Assembly: GCF_009363535.1 (NCBI RefSeq)
Contig: NZ_CP045369.1
Coordinates: forward strand, 1,871,001 to 1,935,000
Direction: 5' to 3'
Source of the DNA: Microbulbifer sp. THAF38
Lineage (GTDB): Bacteria > Pseudomonadota > Gammaproteobacteria > Pseudomonadales > Cellvibrionaceae
Length of the DNA stretch: 64,000 nucleotides
The notes under the pieces are model-generated. The model searched no databases. It had not been told where the DNA came from and saw only the letters and a list, made by a program, of their open reading frames with translations. The position numbers and the translations under genes are program-made. Numbering within the stretch: position 1 is the first letter of the stretch; each line of letters starts with the position of its first letter. Shown one piece after another: positions 27,318-35,202 of this stretch.

Positions 27318-27779
27318 ATGAAGTATCTGCTGTCCGTATTTTTCCTAACTTGTTCTATGTTCGCCTCTGCGGCTGGGGACTCAAATTTTTCATTAGGCGT
27401 TGGTGTGGATCATGCTGGGCTAGGAGCAAAGTACTCGATTAACCGCGGTAAAGATAAGTATTTCGGCTCTTTGGGTTGGAAGGGCTTCTCCGATCAGGCT
27501 GGTTCAGTCACGGGGTGGGGCTTAGGCTGGGAGCACCTTGTATCTTCTGATAGTCACTCTTTAGGGACTTTCTTGGGGCTTGTTGAGGTTGATTATGCTG
27601 GTGATAGCGCGGTGCGCTATCACGGTGTTGCTTTGCTCTACAACTATTACTTTTCAGGGTTTTCTGAGTCTTCTTTTGTCCTTGGCGCTGCTATTCATGC
27701 GGGTGCTAGCTCATATGATGGGCCGTATTATGATGATAATACTACCGGTGCGACCGTAAAGCTGGCCTATCAGTGGTAG
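27318..27779 (+). CDS. Small exported beta-barrel-like protein
   Basis: 153 residues. The signal peptide is about residues 1-19 (cleavage near ASA-AG). The mature part is full of alternating Gly/aromatic/polar strands (SLGVGVDHAGLGAKYSI, GWGLGWEHL, GVALLYNYYF) and ends in YQW, the terminal aromatic expected of outer-membrane barrels. An eight-strand barrel is plausible at this size. No specific family recognised. It stands alone downstream of the tRNA terminator. Confidence 0.65.
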   Translation: MKYLLSVFFLTCSMFASAAGDSNFSLGVGVDHAGLGAKYSINRGKDKYFGSLGWKGFSDQAGSVTGWGLGWEHLVSSDSHSLGTFLGLVEVDYAGDSAVRYHGVALLYNYYFSGFSESSFVLGAAIHAGASSYDGPYYDDNTTGATVKLAYQW

Positions 27780-28148
27780 TGTAGGAGCTTTTTTAAAGGG
27801 GCCTTATATAAACAAATGAATTAGTATTTTTTGTTTTTCAGGAGGAGGATCCTCGCTTGATGTGGGGGTTTTTTCATTTTTCTATTTGCCTATCCATATA
27901 AGTGTGGTGAGGACAGAAAGTTTGCCCCTTTAATATTTAGAGACTAATAAAGTCTTGCTTTTGAGGTTGGCGAAGGGAAGTCGCTATTCTCATAGGCTGT
28001 TGTTCTCTCGAATTTCCGAAATTACCGCTAGTGCTTTAAATCTTAGATGTTGAAAGTGCGGTGGCAATTTTTGGAGGGTAATAAACTCTAACTAAGTATT
28101 GTACACACATGGTGTGCAACAAAATTTTTAATACAAAGATATTATAGC
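27780..28148. other. Intergenic region
   Basis: AT-rich, no supportable ORF. A GAGGATCCTC palindrome and a G-run before six T near 27845-27874 may act as a weak terminator for the barrel gene. The following gene starts with GTG. Confidence 0.45.
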
Positions 28149-30002
28149 GTGAAGTTCTCAAATCATTATTTTCCCCTTTTATTGTTGATTTTTTGTTTTG
28201 CCCTGCAAGCATGTAAAGATGGAGGGTCAAGTAAGAAAGGTCCATCAAGCAACGAAACGGCTAATAAGGAAAACCGAGTTCCAGTAGTGTCAAATCGGAT
28301 TCAAGATTTCACCTTGGAAGTTGGTGTCGATCTGACCCTTCAAGTATCTGCTGAAGACCCGGATGGTGACTCTTTATCTTTCAATATTGAAAATCTGCCT
28401 CAGTTCATTTCTGCAAGTGATAATAATAACGGAAAGCTATCATTGATCTTTGCAGCAGAAGCCGGTGATGAGGGAGAATACCATTTAAGTATTGACGTAT
28501 CTGACGGTGAAGGTGTTACAAATACTTCCTTTTCAGTTCGGGTGGTAAATAGTAGCTCTACAGGAATGATTGATGACCTGAATGATTTTTCAATTGAGGA
28601 AGCTGGCAGTGAAGTCTCGCGAATACCTGTCAATCGAATTGGTGCAAATGAAGTCCATATAGACAACTTGGTTGCCCCTGATTTTGCAAATATATTTATT
28701 GGTGAGTCCAATGACCTGGTCATTGAGTTGGCTCCAAAATTTGGCTCAGCTGGAGTCTATACTGTTGATTTTGAATTAAACGATGGTTTCAGGAAGCAGA
28801 AAGTCATATTTGAAATAGTTGTAACACAGGCTGATTTTATCCCTGAAATAATTTTTCCTGAAGAAATAATTGTATCCGAAGGTACAGAAACTACTCATGA
28901 AATTCTTTCGGCTGAAATTGGAAGTCTAGTATCAGTTACATCATCAACGGTTCCCGAATTTGGGGAAATTGTACAGTCAGATAGTGGGAAAATAGATCTT
29001 ATATTAGGGCCCGGCTATAAAGATGCTGGTATTTATAAGATTGAAGTGACTTTTCATAATGGAAGTTTTGATAGTCCAGTATTTGATATGGAAGTTACTG
29101 TTGAGCAATCATTTAGCGGGGAGGCATCTACTATAGATGCTGGTGCTTTTCATACCTGCGCATTAGAGCAAGAGACGGTTTATTGTTGGGGGTTGAATGA
29201 TGTCGGGCAGGCTAAAGTTCCTGCCCACCTCGGTGATGTTACACATTTGGCCGCTGGTGAATATCATACCTGTGCGGCTGATGAGAATGGTATTTCATGT
29301 TGGGGGCGTAATTTTAATGGAGAGGCATCTCCGCCTGAAGGAACTATCAATGTTTCGAAGCTAGCTGCTGGATATGAGCACACCTGCGTACTTTCTAATG
29401 GGCAAGTAAAATGTTGGGGGTCAAATACTGATGGTTTTGGGGCAGATGTTGGCCAGAGTCGAGTTCCCGATAGTTTAGGCGTAGTTACTGATATTTCAGC
29501 TGGTTTCTTTCATACCTGTGCGCTTGATGAGGCAGGATTGCAATGTTGGGGATCAAATCATTGGAAGCAAAGCGATACGCCTAGTGGTTTATCATCAGTT
29601 ACCAGTTTTGGAGCTGGTAGATTAATAACCTGTGCAGCTGAAAGCATGGGTTTGAGCTGCTGGGGAACGGCTGATGGCTATGGACAGAATAAAGTGCCAG
29701 ACACTGTGGTTCTTCCAGATCTATTCGAAATTGGTTACTTTTATAATAGCTGTGCCTTCGAGAATGGTGAATTGATTTGTTGGGGGGCTGGTTCAAGTGA
29801 TACAAATAATTGGCCCCACTTTGGGCAGGGAATAGTACCTCAAAATCTTAACAATATTTCTTCACTAACCCTTGGAATGACTCATGCTTGTGTAATTGAT
29901 AGCGGTAGTGTTAGCTGTTGGGGTGCTGGTGAAGAAAGTGATGGTCAGGGTGATTATCATTTTGGGCAGAGTATTGTTCCAAGTTTTTTACAGGCTCCTT
30001 AG
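28149..30002 (+). CDS. RCC1-repeat surface lipoprotein with Ig-like domains
   Basis: 617 residues, start GTG 28149. A lipoprotein signal peptide ends in the lipobox LQAC (Cys22), followed by a short Ser/Asn/Lys linker. Residues about 45-320 hold three cadherin/Ig-like beta domains (the first with AEDPDGDSLSF, as in He_PIG-type repeats). Residues about 330-610 form roughly six to seven RCC1-like propeller blades, each with HTCAL or similar, then CWG, then GQ...VP. The paired cysteines in each blade (HTC...CWG) suggest disulfides in an exported protein. Likely a cell-surface binding protein; ligand unknown. It is AT-rich and lies right beside the prophage remnant, though not obviously part of it. 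Confidence 0.75.
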   Translation: MKFSNHYFPLLLLIFCFALQACKDGGSSKKGPSSNETANKENRVPVVSNRIQDFTLEVGVDLTLQVSAEDPDGDSLSFNIENLPQFISASDNNNGKLSLIFAAEAGDEGEYHLSIDVSDGEGVTNTSFSVRVVNSSSTGMIDDLNDFSIEEAGSEVSRIPVNRIGANEVHIDNLVAPDFANIFIGESNDLVIELAPKFGSAGVYTVDFELNDGFRKQKVIFEIVVTQADFIPEIIFPEEIIVSEGTETTHEILSAEIGSLVSVTSSTVPEFGEIVQSDSGKIDLILGPGYKDAGIYKIEVTFHNGSFDSPVFDMEVTVEQSFSGEASTIDAGAFHTCALEQETVYCWGLNDVGQAKVPAHLGDVTHLAAGEYHTCAADENGISCWGRNFNGEASPPEGTINVSKLAAGYEHTCVLSNGQVKCWGSNTDGFGADVGQSRVPDSLGVVTDISAGFFHTCALDEAGLQCWGSNHWKQSDTPSGLSSVTSFGAGRLITCAAESMGLSCWGTADGYGQNKVPDTVVLPDLFEIGYFYNSCAFENGELICWGAGSSDTNNWPHFGQGIVPQNLNNISSLTLGMTHACVIDSGSVSCWGAGEESDGQGDYHFGQSIVPSFLQAP

Positions 30003-30185
30003 TTTAAGTATATTAATAGTGAAAAATTGTTTGCTATCAACTAATAATGAGCCTTCTAAATAGGCTATCCGTAATATTTGGTTGATTTGGAAGGCCTTAA
30101 AAAAGCCTAAGAGAGGGGTTGCAACCTGTTAGCACAGCCTGCCTGGGTAGTTTTGGCTGTGCGCAGGTGCATCACCCGATCTACA

Positions 30186-31161
30186 TGCAGTTATGCTTCT
30201 CAGTCATAGATCACGCCTTATGCTCAGTAAATTATTAAGCATCCCCTTTAAAGTCATTTGCTATTTTGATCTTCGAATCATGAAAGCGCTGTTTAATTAC
30301 CCCAGCAGCTAGTGCTGCTCGCTGTTCTCTTTGCCAAATGGCATTGAACCCAGTGCGGGTGTAGGCGCGGCCTGCGCGGCTGCGGATGATATGAGTGGTT
30401 TGGATTTGTGCTTCGATGTTAGTGGCTACTGCGCGATCAACGGCTTCTTTGAGGGCTGAGCTCCATAGCTTTAGTTGGGCTTTGCCTGTCTTGGCTTGCA
30501 CAATAAGTAGGCCGTCTTCTTGGATGTCTGCGCGGGTAAGGGCGAGAACATCTTGCTGTCTGGCTGCACACAAATAGCTGATTTCCATAGCGCACTGGTG
30601 CATCACGTGGCCGCGATCACCTAGCCATTGCCAAAAGGCTTGGTATTCCCAGTCTTCTACATAGCGCCCGCCGGGCTTTACTTTAATTGTTTTCACTACC
30701 GCTGTGGGGTCTTAGATCTTCACGAACCCTCTAGCTTTGCCCCATTTCATCACAATGCCGAGAAAGGTTCGCTCTCTATTGGCGGAGGTGGGGTACTCAG
30801 CACCGCGTGCATCCATAAACATCTGCACTAGCGGGGAGGTGATGGTGTCTGGCTCCATTTCCCCAAATACTGCGAGGACTCGCTGGCTGTAGCGGTAGTA
30901 GTCTTTTTGAGTCTGCGGTTTTATGTGTTTGGTGTACTGGGGGGAGGCGAAGTAGAGCTCTACCAAATCTGCGAAGGTAAAGGTCTTTTGAACTAGGCCG
31001 GCTAGGTATTTCTCACAGGCAACCCAGACCTCAGCCTGGGAGGCGTCGGGGCCGGCAATATGCTTGGTTGGTTCTCCATGCTTGCGAAATCGGTAACCGT
31101 TTTTATACCGGGCTACATGCGGTGGCATCCATGCATTTTCGGGGTTACGCCTCCTGCCCAT
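30186..31161 (-). pseudogene. Tyrosine-recombinase integrase, broken
   Basis: Phage-type integrase of the MGRRRNPENAWMPP family (arm-binding N-terminus, then SAM-like core-binding domain). The N-terminal 149 codons (31161-30712) end at an in-frame TAA after GFVKI. The same frame continues immediately with DPTAVVKTIKVKPGGRY and the catalytic domain down to 30235, so the TAA replaces a sense codon. A second lesion follows: after FKGDA the frame ends, and a shifted frame reads TEHKA-stop-SMTEKH, which looks like the GHKAASMTERY catalytic block with errors. One nonsense change plus a frameshift and further decay make it unlikely to work. It marks the left end of the prophage. Confidence 0.85.
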
Positions 31162-31364
31162 CAGCTTGCTGCTCCCAGGTTAAAGCCTTCAGGTAGGTTG
31201 CTGCCTGTCGGGCTTAGCTTTAATGCTCCGCGTGCCAGAGTGGCTTGATTGACCATCTCCCAGGTAAGTGCGGGTGAGCCATCTTTGCGGCTTACATAGG
31301 GGATTCGGTTGGCCTCGAGAGTCTGCTTTTGCGCTTCCATATTCCCTACCGGTGCTCCGGTCAT
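31161..31364 (-). CDS. Small DUF4224-like phage protein
   Basis: 67 residues from ATG 31364, with GGAGGAAA upstream. It contains the ANRIPYVSRKDGSPALTWEMV core resembling the DUF4224 proteins that sit directly upstream of phage integrases and may act as excisionase-like or recombination helpers. Its stop overlaps the integrase start. Function inferred only from position and similarity. Confidence 0.6.
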   Translation of the reverse strand: MTGAPVGNMEAQKQTLEANRIPYVSRKDGSPALTWEMVNQATLARGALKLSPTGSNLPEGFNLGAAS

Positions 31365-31576
31365 GCGATTTCCTCCCAGTTGTTGCGAAAGTGAATGGCT
31401 AGAATTGTGGGGCGGAGTTGGAATTTGTAAAACCACTCCGCCAGCAAGTTATTGCTGTTGGTCACAGAGAGCTGCATAGCTTGGGTGGGCTCACGATTGA
31501 AGAGGTCGCGAGCGCAGTGTGTCAGCGCTTCGGCGTGGCGTGGGGCCAATAGTCTGAACGGCTTAGCGGTGTTCAC
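31361..31576 (-). CDS. Small phage-associated hypothetical protein
   Basis: 71 residues. Its stop codon overlaps the start of the DUF4224-like gene in an ATGA junction, and the three minus-strand frames form a compact operon ending with the integrase; this coupling is the main reason to accept it. No recognised domain; the sequence has APRHAEALTHCARDLFN and an aromatic WFYKF segment. Confidence 0.5.
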   Translation of the reverse strand: MNTAKPFRLLAPRHAEALTHCARDLFNREPTQAMQLSVTNSNNLLAEWFYKFQLRPTILAIHFRNNWEEIA

Positions 31577-31705
31577 TTGGGTGCCCTATCCTTGGTTAAC
31601 GATTACAGTTTCTGAAAGGTAATATTTGGGTTGTTATCCATAAGTTATTTTTTCGAGGTTAATACCCTTGATATGCTCGAAGTGTACTTTTCACGGAGGA
31701 TAAGA

Positions 31706-32170
31706 ATGAAAAAACTAAGAGGTTTGGTAGTAGGAGTTCTACTGTTACCTGGCTTAGAGGGTTGTGCTGTAAAGAATGATACGCCAGTGATAATTAGCGA
31801 GTATTTCGCAATAGAGCACTTCTCTAATAAGCAGGAGGTATTGAGTAAGGCGAGACAGGCCTTGTTGAGAGACGGATTTCAAATTTTATCTGCCGATTTA
31901 GAGGCGGGTTATATCTCTACTTCTCTGAAAAATTGGAAGCTTTTGCCGAATCAGGCCCATTGTGGTACGGCTAAAGGGGTGGATTATTTGGATGACAATC
32001 ACACCAAGACAGAGGTGGCCTTTAATGTGGTAGTCGATGATAGAGCAGTGATTGTTCGCTCAAACATTCAGGGAGAGTATCTACCGGGAGAGCTGGCTAA
32101 AAATCTTACTTTAAATTGCGTTTCTCGCGGTGTTATAGAAGTTGAGATGGCAAAAAAAATATTGTTCTGA
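31706..32170 (+). CDS. Small lipoprotein, possible phage cargo
   Basis: 154 residues from ATG 31706, with GGAGGA 6 bases upstream. The lipobox is LEGC (Cys20). The mature part has the FSNKQEVLSKARQALLRDGFQILSAD pattern of small beta-alpha lipoproteins that bind or assist envelope enzymes. Two further Cys are present. It lies where the prophage early genes would be and is AT-rich, so it may be a lysogenic-conversion cargo gene. Confidence 0.65.
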   Translation: MKKLRGLVVGVLLLPGLEGCAVKNDTPVIISEYFAIEHFSNKQEVLSKARQALLRDGFQILSADLEAGYISTSLKNWKLLPNQAHCGTAKGVDYLDDNHTKTEVAFNVVVDDRAVIVRSNIQGEYLPGELAKNLTLNCVSRGVIEVEMAKKILF

Positions 32171-32219
32171 TTTTTGGTTTACAAAGCCCATATTAATGGA
32201 CTCATTTTTTTGACTCAGG

Positions 32220-32444
32220 AGTGTAGAAGCCAATGATGACCGCGCAAAAACTTACTTCTTTGCCAGGAACCCGCCCCGTATCCAGGCGCGGAACTGGTCT
32301 CCCGAAGATTGGCAGCTGACCAGAGAATTTTATAATCAGGCTGTCAGGGTATGCCCAGCTGGCTGTGTGGTGCAATTGGGTGAGGCGGGAGAGGTTTGCT
32401 CCCATAATGCCCCCCCAGCGAGCGAGAGACCGTCCAATCGGTGA
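32220..32444 (+). other. Possible phage gene remnant without a start
   Basis: An open stretch with no usable start codon that reads protein-like on the plus strand (NWSPEDWQLTREFYNQAVRV, then CPAGCVVQLGEAGEVC). It looks like the tail of a phage early gene truncated by deletion. I cannot name the family. The minus-strand frame across it (32202-32483) looks less protein-like. Confidence 0.3.
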
Positions 32445-32558
32445 GATATTGAGAGATACCAGCTGATAAGCCCCGAGCACCAAGCCAATAGTTTTCAGTT
32501 GGCCGCGTGATAGGGCCCAGTCGGGCCAGTTGAGGTTAGTGTTTACAGTCTTGGGGGC

Positions 32559-32705
32559 ATGAGATTCGATTCAACGAGACAGGCTTGGCATGATGCCTTT
32601 GATGGCTCTGCTTCAGCGTTTGATTATGAGGCAATGGGCAATAGGAGTACCGTCACCTCAAACACCCGGCGGAGCCGTAAAGTTTTAATTCGTGATGAGG
32701 TATAG
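32559..32705 (+). CDS. 48-residue ORF of uncertain reality
   Basis: A short frame from ATG 32559, preceded by a G-run (TTGGGGGC). Composition (many Arg, Ser, Asp) could be a small phage regulatory protein, but no homology is recognised. Confidence 0.3.
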   Translation: MRFDSTRQAWHDAFDGSASAFDYEAMGNRSTVTSNTRRSRKVLIRDEV

Positions 32706-32720
32706 GGAAAGGCAAATCAA

Positions 32721-32927
32721 GTGTTCGGCCGAATTGATGCGCCTCGGGTGAGTGGTGTTGAAACGATTGTGAGTAAGGTGAGCGGTAACCGAGTTATGGA
32801 TTCCTGTGAGCAGGGAATCATTCGACGTGATTGCAAAACTGAGACAAAGCGATCTGCTGGGGCATGGCTGCGTATGTGTCACCGGCAAAAAGATTTAAAG
32901 AGCGGGCGGCGCTGTTGCAGTATCTGA
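32721..32927 (+). CDS. 68-residue ORF of uncertain reality
   Basis: GTG-started frame whose end overlaps the antiterminator-like gene. The first part (FGRIDAPRVSGVETIVSKV) looks protein-like, while the last 20 residues lie over the next gene. Possibly a small phage protein; unassigned. Confidence 0.25.
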   Translation: MFGRIDAPRVSGVETIVSKVSGNRVMDSCEQGIIRRDCKTETKRSAGAWLRMCHRQKDLKSGRRCCSI

Positions 32928-33211
32928 TGTCTGAATTCGACAAGTGGGAGGAGCCGCATCCGAGGGATAAGGTTAGCCAGTTGGCGTTATTTTGTATTAG
33001 CGCGAGTGCGTTGCGGGATGTGAATGGGCGATCAATAGATCTAGGTCATGCACGTAAAATATTAGGGTGTGACAAAAAGCGTTGGGATAGAGAGTGGGTG
33101 AAAATTCGGAAGCGCTTACAGCGGCGTCTGGACCCTTTGCCCGGAAGAGCTTTGGGGCCGGTGTCTGAGTTGGTGCAAGAGTACCGCAGTCGACTTAAAA
33201 AGGCCTGTTGA
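32864..33211 (+). CDS. Phage late regulator, Q-like by position
   Basis: 115 residues, basic and helical (LGCDKKRWDREWVKIRKRLQ; LVQEYRSRLKKAC). No metal-binding cysteines and no family I can name with certainty. Its place is telling: it ends on the -35 box of a strong promoter that is followed within about 60 bases by an intrinsic terminator, the layout of lambda Q, pR' and tR'. I infer that it is the antiterminator allowing late transcription past 33297. The 3' end of this gene is partly duplicated at 33969-34034. Confidence 0.5.
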   Translation: MAAYVSPAKRFKERAALLQYLMSEFDKWEEPHPRDKVSQLALFCISASALRDVNGRSIDLGHARKILGCDKKRWDREWVKIRKRLQRRLDPLPGRALGPVSELVQEYRSRLKKAC

Positions 33212-33236
33212 CAGCTTTGTCCTGAGTAGGTATAAA
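33208..33236 (+). promoter_or_regulatory. Strong sigma-70 promoter, late-promoter-like
   Basis: Consensus TTGACA (33208-33213), exactly 17 bases, then TATAAA (33231-33236). The -35 box overlaps the stop codon of the Q-like gene. Transcription would start near 33243 and meet a terminator about 50 bases later, giving a short RNA unless antiterminated. Confidence 0.8.
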
Positions 33237-33271
33237 TTCCCTAGCGTGCGGTTTTTCCGCTTTGCAGAATA

Positions 33272-33297
33272 AAACCGGCCTTTGAGCCGGTTTTTTT
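33272..33297 (+). terminator. Intrinsic terminator just after the late-type promoter
   Basis: Stem AAAACCGGC / GCCGGTTTT with a short loop and seven T. It stands about 50 bases after the likely start site, like lambda tR'. Confidence 0.85.
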
Positions 33298-33389
33298 ACG
33301 CTGTTAATTTCTAAAGCTATTGAGCGAATGTATGCACATGAAAATATTGGACGTAAATTTCCCATGAACTATTTTTATATAATTTTTTA

Positions 33390-33887
33390 ATGTTGTTAAG
33401 CATAAGCAGTTTATCTTCTAATGATACTTCCTACATGGAGGTGAATAATAATTCAAGCCATGAAGAAATCTCGAAGATTGATAGTGCAGATCAGAGCACT
33501 AGAGATGAAGCAAGGATGGGTGCTGAATTAGACAATTGTATGAGCTTACTTAGAGATAAAGTAGAAGCTTATGCTTCTAGTCCTAATGGTATGAGTATAG
33601 ATAAGCTTGTGTATAAGGTAAGTCTAGATGATAGGTATAGTGTATCTAGAACACTGAGATCCATAATGAAGAGTGGTGTAGAGGAAATATCCTATTTTAC
33701 ACTAGAAGCTTATAATGCTCGCTATGGAGCTTCTCCTATTCCCAATGTAAGAGATGAAATAGAGCCAACGCATTTATTTTTTATTAAGCCGCATGGTAAT
33801 AGATTTTCCAGTGGTTTAAGTTTTCCTGCTGGTCGCTCAGGTGATGTTTGTTATTTCCTTGAACTTGAAGTTTTAGTTATTGACTGA
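33390..33887 (+). CDS. AT-rich cargo gene between duplicated promoter modules
   Basis: 165 residues, no recognised domain. The start could be ATG 33390 or ATG 33435. It is mostly polar (SHEEISKIDSADQSTRDEAR near the N-terminus), with no signal peptide or membrane segment, so cytosolic. Base composition is far more AT-rich than the phage structural genes. It lies alone between the two copies of the promoter-terminator segment, so its position is that of a moron: a cargo gene expressed from the lysogen and not needed for the phage. Confidence 0.6.
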   Translation: MLLSISSLSSNDTSYMEVNNNSSHEEISKIDSADQSTRDEARMGAELDNCMSLLRDKVEAYASSPNGMSIDKLVYKVSLDDRYSVSRTLRSIMKSGVEEISYFTLEAYNARYGASPIPNVRDEIEPTHLFFIKPHGNRFSSGLSFPAGRSGDVCYFLELEVLVID

Positions 33888-34034
33888 CATATGTAAATGT
33901 TAATGGCAGCCGTCTAAGGGTAAGGGTTTTTCAGAATATTTTAAGTTGCTTATCTTAACTCATTTGCGGGGAAGAGCTTTGGAGTAGTATTTGGGTTGGA
34001 GTAAAAGGGTCAAAAAGCGATTTAAAGTAGTCTG

Positions 34035-34063
34035 TTGACAGTTTTGTCCTGAATAGGTATAAA
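34035..34063 (+). promoter_or_regulatory. Second copy of the late-type promoter
   Basis: TTGACA (34035-34040), 17 bases, TATAAA (34058-34063). It directs transcription into the lysis and head genes, past the terminator at 34098-34125. Confidence 0.8.
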
Positions 34064-34097
34064 TTTCCTAGCATGCGGTTTTTTCCGCTTTGCAATA

Positions 34098-34125
34098 AAC
34101 CCGGCTCCCCCAGCCGGGTTTTTTC
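34098..34125 (+). terminator. Intrinsic terminator, copy 2
   Basis: Stem ACCCGGCT / AGCCGGGT with a five-C loop and a run of six T. Equivalent to the terminator at 33272-33297 but with a changed stem sequence, so the structure is preserved by compensating changes. Confidence 0.85.
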
Positions 34126-34223
34126 GTTTCTGACTTTCTATTTTTCATTGCTCCATCACCTGTACTTGGCGGCGTTCTTGTGGGCGCTGTTTTTTTATTC
34201 CTTAGCTCTACGAGCTGAAATTC

Positions 34224-34619
34224 ATGAACTGCAATCTGCAACGTTTCGCCTATGGGCCTGATGCCACATTGGGGCGGCTGAGAGTGCGTGACTGTGTGTT
34301 TTATACGGTTGAGCGCCCGTAGTTGGGGAATCGTCCGTTCGAGAGCTGTATTCCTGAAGGGGTTTATTCCTGTAATCCCTATAACTCACCGAGGTTCTCC
34401 AATGTGTGGGAGCTACAGGAAGTCCCAGGTCGTTCAAAAATCCTAATCCATACGGCAAATTATTCTGCAGATGTGCAGGGCTGCATTGGTATTGGCTCTA
34501 ACCTGGCTCCCGGTGGTTGGTGGGTGACGCAATCCCGCAAGGCCATGCAGCAGCTGCGAGAGCTGCTGCCGCCTGAGTTTGATCTAACAATTACGCACTA
34601 TGTGCCGGAGTATCCGTGA
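34224..34619 (+). pseudogene. DUF5675-type phage protein with in-frame amber
   Basis: Reading from ATG 34224 gives 32 codons ending YTVERP, then TAG at 34320-34322, then the same frame continues LGNRPFESCIPEGVYSCNPY to 34619. In the DUF5675 family the motif is ERPW followed by an Asn, so the amber replaces a Trp codon (TGG to TAG). The rest (ILIHTANYSADVQGCIGIG) matches the family. These proteins are found in phage lysis cassettes and are thought to act on the cell wall, which fits the holin genes that follow at once. A TTG at 34323 could restart translation without the N-terminus. The gene is likely dead or reduced. Confidence 0.75.
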
Positions 34620-34975
34620 TGGGTATTTGGTCTGGAGTTAAGGGTTTATTTGCTGGCCCAGAGTCTGCGGGCAAAGTGCTGGATGCCACTGTAAATACCG
34701 TGGATGCGGTGTGGTTTACCGATGAGGAAAAATCCCGTTGGTATCTCAAATACCTGGAAGCCACGCAGCCGCAGAACCGGGCACGGCGATTAATTGCCTT
34801 TCTGGTGACATTGGTTTGGGCGTTACTGGTTTTATTGATTGCGGCGGCCATGGCTTTCAAAGCCCCTTTTGTAGCAGACCTAAAGGGCCTGCTGGTTGAT
34901 GTGGTTGTGCAGCCTTACAGCATCATCATCGGTTTCTATTTCGTGAAGTCGTGGGTGAGTGAGGTTAAGCGGTGA
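34619..34975 (+). CDS. Holin of the 3-TM gene-transfer-release type
   Basis: 118 residues from ATG 34619 (a GTG lies one codon earlier). An N-terminal amphipathic region holds WFTDEEKSRWYLKYLEATQP, typical of the 3TM holin family known from gene-transfer agents and phages. It is followed by two membrane helices (about 62-82 and 92-112). It would form inner-membrane pores to release endolysin. The start overlaps the stop of the previous frame, and the end overlaps the next gene by 4 bases. Confidence 0.8.
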   Translation: MGIWSGVKGLFAGPESAGKVLDATVNTVDAVWFTDEEKSRWYLKYLEATQPQNRARRLIAFLVTLVWALLVLLIAAAMAFKAPFVADLKGLLVDVVVQPYSIIIGFYFVKSWVSEVKR

Positions 34976-35202
34976 ACACTGTAGCTCAAGAGGCAGCGAG
35001 GGAAGCCATGGTTCAGAAGGTCGCCAGTGCAACCACTACGGTTGCTGCGGGTACAGCGGTTGTCGGTGGATATGCCGCACAAGAGTTATTGGCGGTAGGT
35101 GGTTTCCTGATTGCTTTGAGTTGGTTCATTGTGAATTGGTATTACAACCATAAGCGCTTGAAACTGCAGGAAAGGCAGCAGGACGGGGACGATGGACGTT
35201 AG
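34972..35202 (+). CDS. Second small membrane protein of the lysis cassette
   Basis: 76 residues, GTG start overlapping the holin stop by 4 bases. One clear hydrophobic segment (LLAVGGFLIALSWFIVNWYY, about 39-58), an Ala/Val-rich stretch before it and a basic C-terminus. The size and place fit an accessory holin or antiholin. Confidence 0.65.
   Translation: MNTVAQEAAREAMVQKVASATTTVAAGTAVVGGYAAQELLAVGGFLIALSWFIVNWYYNHKRLKLQERQQDGDDGR

Larger units (their letters stand above)
33143..33297 (+). repeat. Duplicated promoter-terminator segment, copy 1
   Basis: About 155 bases covering the 3' end of the Q-like gene, the promoter and the terminator. A diverged second copy is at 33969-34125. Shared blocks include GAAGAGCTTTGG, the TTGACA/TATAAA promoter, GCGGTTTTT-CCGCTTTGCA and the closing terminator. 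Copy 1 is the one still attached to an intact coding sequence. Confidence 0.8.
33969..34125 (+). repeat. Duplicated promoter-terminator segment, copy 2
   Basis: Diverged copy of 33143-33297. The part that copies the end of the Q-like gene contains stop codons and is not translated, while promoter spacing and terminator structure are kept. This pattern suggests selection on the regulatory part only. Confidence 0.8.

Noticed and set aside
32202..32483. 93-residue minus-strand ORF in the prophage scar
   Set aside because: The plus strand of the same bases reads more like a protein fragment, and the minus ORF lacks a ribosome site and family features.
34073..34261. Hydrophobic 62-residue ORF that might be a holin
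   Set aside because: It runs through the promoter leader and terminator of the duplicated module and overlaps the DUF5675 start. Two better holin genes follow.
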